A stretch of 64,000 nt of DNA from NCBI RefSeq assembly GCF_000380335.1, contig NC_021149.1, forward strand, positions 1,426,001 to 1,490,000, read 5' to 3'. This stretch comes from Azotobacter vinelandii CA (GTDB lineage Bacteria; Pseudomonadota; Gammaproteobacteria; Pseudomonadales; Pseudomonadaceae). Positions 61,291 through 64,000 of this stretch are shown one piece after another. Below the pieces are notes generated by a model. That model saw only the letters and a program-made list of their open reading frames with translations. It made no database searches and was not told where the DNA came from. The translations under genes and the position numbers were made by a program. Position 1 is the stretch's first letter; each line of letters begins with the position of its first letter.

Positions 61291-61377
61291 ATGAGCCAAA
61301 GCGTGCATCCCGCCAGCCTCTGGAACGGCATCGCCGGCTTCGGCTCATCGGCCCGCAACCTGCGAGGTAGTCCATGA
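61291..61377 (+). CDS. Possible 28-residue leader peptide coupled to mhpD
   Basis: ATG 61291 opens a 28-codon frame ([18 protein letters not shown]...) whose TGA stop (61375-61377) overlaps the mhpD ATG as ATGA. The start is immediately preceded and overlapped by AACAACAA (61284-61291), a Crc/Hfq-type motif, and has only a weak Shine-Dalgarno. No similarity is recognised. mhpD also has a GAGGT of its own, so translation of the leader is not proven. Confidence 0.4.
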
Positions 61378-62168
61378 GCGTGACTCAACAGACCCTGGAA
61401 CAACTGGCCGCCGCCCTGCGCGGGGCCGAGGCGAACGGGACGGCCATCGAACCGCTGCGCGGAGCGATCGGCGAGGATAACGGTACGGCCGCCTACGCCA
61501 TCCAGCGCCTCAACGTTGCCCATGCCGTGGCCGCCGGGCGTCGCGTGGTCGGTCGCAAGATCGGCCTGACCAACCCCAAGGTGCAGCGGCAGCTCGGCGT
61601 CGACCAGCCGGACTTCGGCACCCTGTTCGCCGACATGAGCCATGGCGACAACGAGGTGCTGTCTATCAAACGCGTGTTACAGCCGAAGATCGAGGCGGAG
61701 ATCGCCCTGATCCTCGAACGCGACCTGCCGCGCGCCGACACCACCTTCGCCGAGCTGGCCGAGGCCACCGGCTGGGTGCTGCCGGCGCTGGAGATCGTCG
61801 GTTCGCGGGTTCGGGACTGGAACATCCGCTTCGTCGACACCGTGGCCGACAACGCCTCCAGCGGCTGCTTCGTGCTCGGTGGGCCGGTACGCCGGCTGGC
61901 CGGCGTCGACCTGCGCCGGGCGGCGATGCGCATGACCCGCAACGGCGAGGAAGTTTCCAGCGGCAGCGGCGCCGAGTGTCTCGGCCATCCGCTGAATGCC
62001 GCGGTGTGGCTGGCGCGCACCATGGCCGGCCTGGGCGAGCCGCTCAAGGCCGGCGACCTGATCCTCACCGGCGCCCTCGGGCCGATGGTGGGCGTGGCCG
62101 CCGGCGACCGTTTCGAGGCCGAGATCGAAGGCATCGGTCAGGTCGGCGTCGAATTCGGCGCCGCATGA
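61374..62168 (+). CDS. mhpD: 2-hydroxypenta-2,4-dienoate hydratase MhpD
   Basis: Adds water to 2-hydroxypentadienoate to give 4-hydroxy-2-oxovalerate. It has 264 residues. Motifs are [30 protein letters not shown], the metal-binding acids in [10 protein letters not shown] (E-x-E) and PALEIVGSR, and [19 protein letters not shown] precedes the ATG at 61374. First full gene of the second operon, followed by mhpF after 36 bp. Confidence 0.95.
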
Positions 62169-62204
62169 ATCCGTCCCCAACCGGGGACAGCGGAGAGAAC
62201 AATC

Positions 62205-63140
62205 ATGAAAAAACTCAAAGTCGCCATCGTCGGCTCCGGCAACATCGGCACCGACCTGATGATCAAGATCCTGCGCCACGGCCAGCACCTGGAAATGGGC
62301 GCCCTGGTCGGCATCGACCCGGATTCCGACGGCCTGGCCCGCGCCGCGCGCCTCGGCGTGGCCACCACCGCCGAGGGCGTCGAGGGCCTGGCCCGCCTGC
62401 CGGGGTTCGGCGAGATCGATTTCGTCTTCGACGCCACCTCGGCCGCCGCCCACGTGAAGAACGACCCGTTCCTGCGCGGCCTCAGGCCCGGCCTGCGGCT
62501 GATCGACCTGACCCCGGCGGCCGTCGGCCCCTACTGCGTGCCGGTGGTGAATCTCGAGCAGAACCTGCGCGAACCCAACGTCAACATGGTCACCTGCGGC
62601 GGCCAGGCGACCATCCCCATGGTCGCCGCGGTGTCGCGGGTGGCCAGGGTCCACTACGCCGAGATCGTCGCCTCGATCGCCAGCCGGTCGGCCGGCCCCG
62701 GCACCCGCGCCAACATCGACGAATTCACCGAGACCACCTCGAAAGCCATCGAGGCGATCGGCGGGGCGCGCAAGGGCAAGGCGATCATCGTCCTCAACCC
62801 GGCCGAGCCGCCGCTGATCATGCGCGACACCGTCTACGTGCTCTCCGCGCCGGCCGACCAGGCCCGGGTCGAGGCCTCCCTCGCGGAAATGGCCCAGGCG
62901 GTACAGGGCTACGTGCCGGGCTATCGCCTCAAGCAGCGGGTGCAGTTCGACGAGATCCCCGACGCCGCGCCGCTGAACATCCCCGGCCTCGGCCGCCTGT
63001 CCGGCCTGAAGACCTCGGTGTTCCTCGAGGTCGAGGGCGCCGCCCATTACCTGCCGGCCTACGCCGGCAACCTGGACATCATGACCTCCGCCGCGCTGGC
63101 TACCGCCGAGCGCATGGCGCAATCCATGCTGAACGCCTGA
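62205..63140 (+). CDS. mhpF: Acetaldehyde dehydrogenase (acylating) MhpF
   Basis: Converts acetaldehyde, channelled from MhpE, to acetyl-CoA with NAD+ and CoA. It has 311 residues. The NAD site is [16 protein letters not shown] at the N-terminus; the catalytic Cys is in [16 protein letters not shown] (about residue 132). DmpF/MhpF type throughout. GGAGAG precedes the ATG. mhpE starts 10 bp after its stop, in keeping with the enzymes forming a channelling complex. Confidence 0.96.
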   Translation: MKKLKVAIVGSGNIGTDLMIKILRHGQHLEMGALVGIDPDSDGLARAARLGVATTAEGVEGLARLPGFGEIDFVFDATSAAAHVKNDPFLRGLRPGLRLIDLTPAAVGPYCVPVVNLEQNLREPNVNMVTCGGQATIPMVAAVSRVARVHYAEIVASIASRSAGPGTRANIDEFTETTSKAIEAIGGARKGKAIIVLNPAEPPLIMRDTVYVLSAPADQARVEASLAEMAQAVQGYVPGYRLKQRVQFDEIPDAAPLNIPGLGRLSGLKTSVFLEVEGAAHYLPAYAGNLDIMTSAALATAERMAQSMLNA

Positions 63141-63150
63141 GGACGCCGCC

Positions 63151-64000
63151 ATGACCTTCAACCCCGGCAAGAAGCTGTACATCTCCGACGTGACCCTGCG
63201 CGACGGCAGCCACGCGATCCGCCACCAGTACTCGATCGCCAACGTGCAGGCCATCGCCCGCGCGCTGGACCAGGCGAAAGTCGACTCCATCGAGGTCGCC
63301 CACGGCGACGGCCTGCAGGGTTCGAGCTTCAACTACGGCTTCGGCGCCCACACCGACCTGGAATGGATCGAGGCGGTGGCCGAGGTGGTGACTCATGCCA
63401 GGATCGCCACCCTGCTGCTGCCCGGCATCGGCACCGTCCACCACCTCAAGGAGGCTTACGAGGCCGGCGCGCGCATCGTCCGGGTGGCCACCCACTGCAC
63501 CGAGGCGGACGTGTCCAGACAGCACATCGCCTACGCGCGCGAGTTGGGCATGGACACCGTGGGCTTCCTGATGATGAGCCACATGACCACGCCGCAGAAC
63601 CTCGCCGTCGAGGCGAAGAAGATGGAAAGCTACGGCGCCACCTGCATCTACGTGGTCGACTCCGGCGGGGCCTTGAGCATGCAGGACGTGCGCGAGCGCT
63701 TCCGCGCGGTCAAGGACCTGCTGGAGCCTTCGACCCAGACCGGCATCCACGCCCACCACAACCTCAGCCTCGGGGTGGCCAACTCCATCGTCGCGGTGGA
63801 GGAGGGCTGCGACCGCATCGACGCCAGCCTGGCCGGCATGGGCGCGGGGGCGGGCAATGCGCCGCTGGAGGTGTTCGTCGCCGCGGCCGAGCGGCTGGGC
63901 TGGAACCACGGCACCGACCTCTACACCCTGATGGACGCCGCCGACGAGATCGTCCGGCCGTTGCAGGACCGCCCGGTACGGGTCGACCGCGAGACGCTGG
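63151..64000 (+). CDS. mhpE: 4-hydroxy-2-oxovalerate aldolase MhpE (3' end outside window)
   Basis: Splits 4-hydroxy-2-oxovalerate into pyruvate and acetaldehyde. The frame is open from ATG 63151 to the window end, about 283 of some 340 residues. Class II HMGL-like aldolase: [20 protein letters not shown] with the metal Asp and catalytic Arg and His, [11 protein letters not shown], and the metal His pair in [14 protein letters not shown]. It follows mhpF closely and partners it. The C-terminal dimerisation part is missing only because the window ends. Confidence 0.95.
   Translation, partial: MTFNPGKKLYISDVTLRDGSHAIRHQYSIANVQAIARALDQAKVDSIEVAHGDGLQGSSFNYGFGAHTDLEWIEAVAEVVTHARIATLLLPGIGTVHHLKEAYEAGARIVRVATHCTEADVSRQHIAYARELGMDTVGFLMMSHMTTPQNLAVEAKKMESYGATCIYVVDSGGALSMQDVRERFRAVKDLLEPSTQTGIHAHHNLSLGVANSIVAVEEGCDRIDASLAGMGAGAGNAPLEVFVAAAERLGWNHGTDLYTLMDAADEIVRPLQDRPVRVDRETL

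Overview
The window is high-GC DNA from a gammaproteobacterium of the family Pseudomonadaceae. From about 1 to 53 kb the gene order follows the Pseudomonas core chromosome as I remember it from P. aeruginosa (fadA-topA-lexA-psrA-nagZ-mfd-gap-nqr-sthA-lol-comEC-lpxK-murB-rne-fab-tmk-pilZ-tatD). The added insertion sequence, palindromic repeat and aromatic catabolic cluster would suit an Azotobacter or environmental Pseudomonas chromosome. The genus is an inference.

Layout: the 3' part of fadA; topA and two small conserved genes; the SOS pair lexA-sulA under a perfect LexA box; psrA; a YkuD transpeptidase, nagZ and a methylthioinosine phosphorylase. Then come csiV and mfd, divergent from an NAD-type GAPDH with a palindrome inside its promoter. 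The complete Na+-NQR operon nqrABCDEF-apbE-nqrM (15.3-22.4 kb) is followed by sthA, a glycerophosphodiesterase, lolCDE, comEC, an exbBD-like pair, lpxK-Trm112-kdsB-PTP-murB, rne with a leader of about 500 nt, rluC, a HAD phosphatase, sppA and maf. The fatty-acid and cell-envelope block is yceD-rpmF-plsX-fabD-fabG-acpP-fabF-pabC-mltG-tmk-holB-pilZ-tatD.

After tatD, a minus-strand small RNA is readable. It is probably RgsA (P16), with a terminator and a candidate -10 about 117 nt apart. An intact IS5/IS427-type element follows, inserted exactly at the stop codon of a class V aminotransferase without destroying that stop. A DUF1285 gene then borders the accessory region.

The last 8 kb encode a 3-(3-hydroxyphenyl)propionate/cinnamate-type meta-cleavage pathway split into two operons. 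One is mhpB-oxygenase-flavin reductase-mhpC and the other is mhpD-mhpF-mhpE (mhpE runs off the window), with the regulator mhpR between them on the other strand. Both operons carry the same 15-bp MhpR-type palindrome at the same distance (about -61) from near-identically spaced sigma70 promoters. Two translation starts carry a perfect Crc/Hfq-type AACAACAA motif. The usual single-component hydroxylase MhpA is not seen; an HsaA/HpaH-like oxygenase plus flavin reductase appears to replace it. This cluster is the most interesting part of the window. No tRNA, rRNA or CRISPR array was seen.
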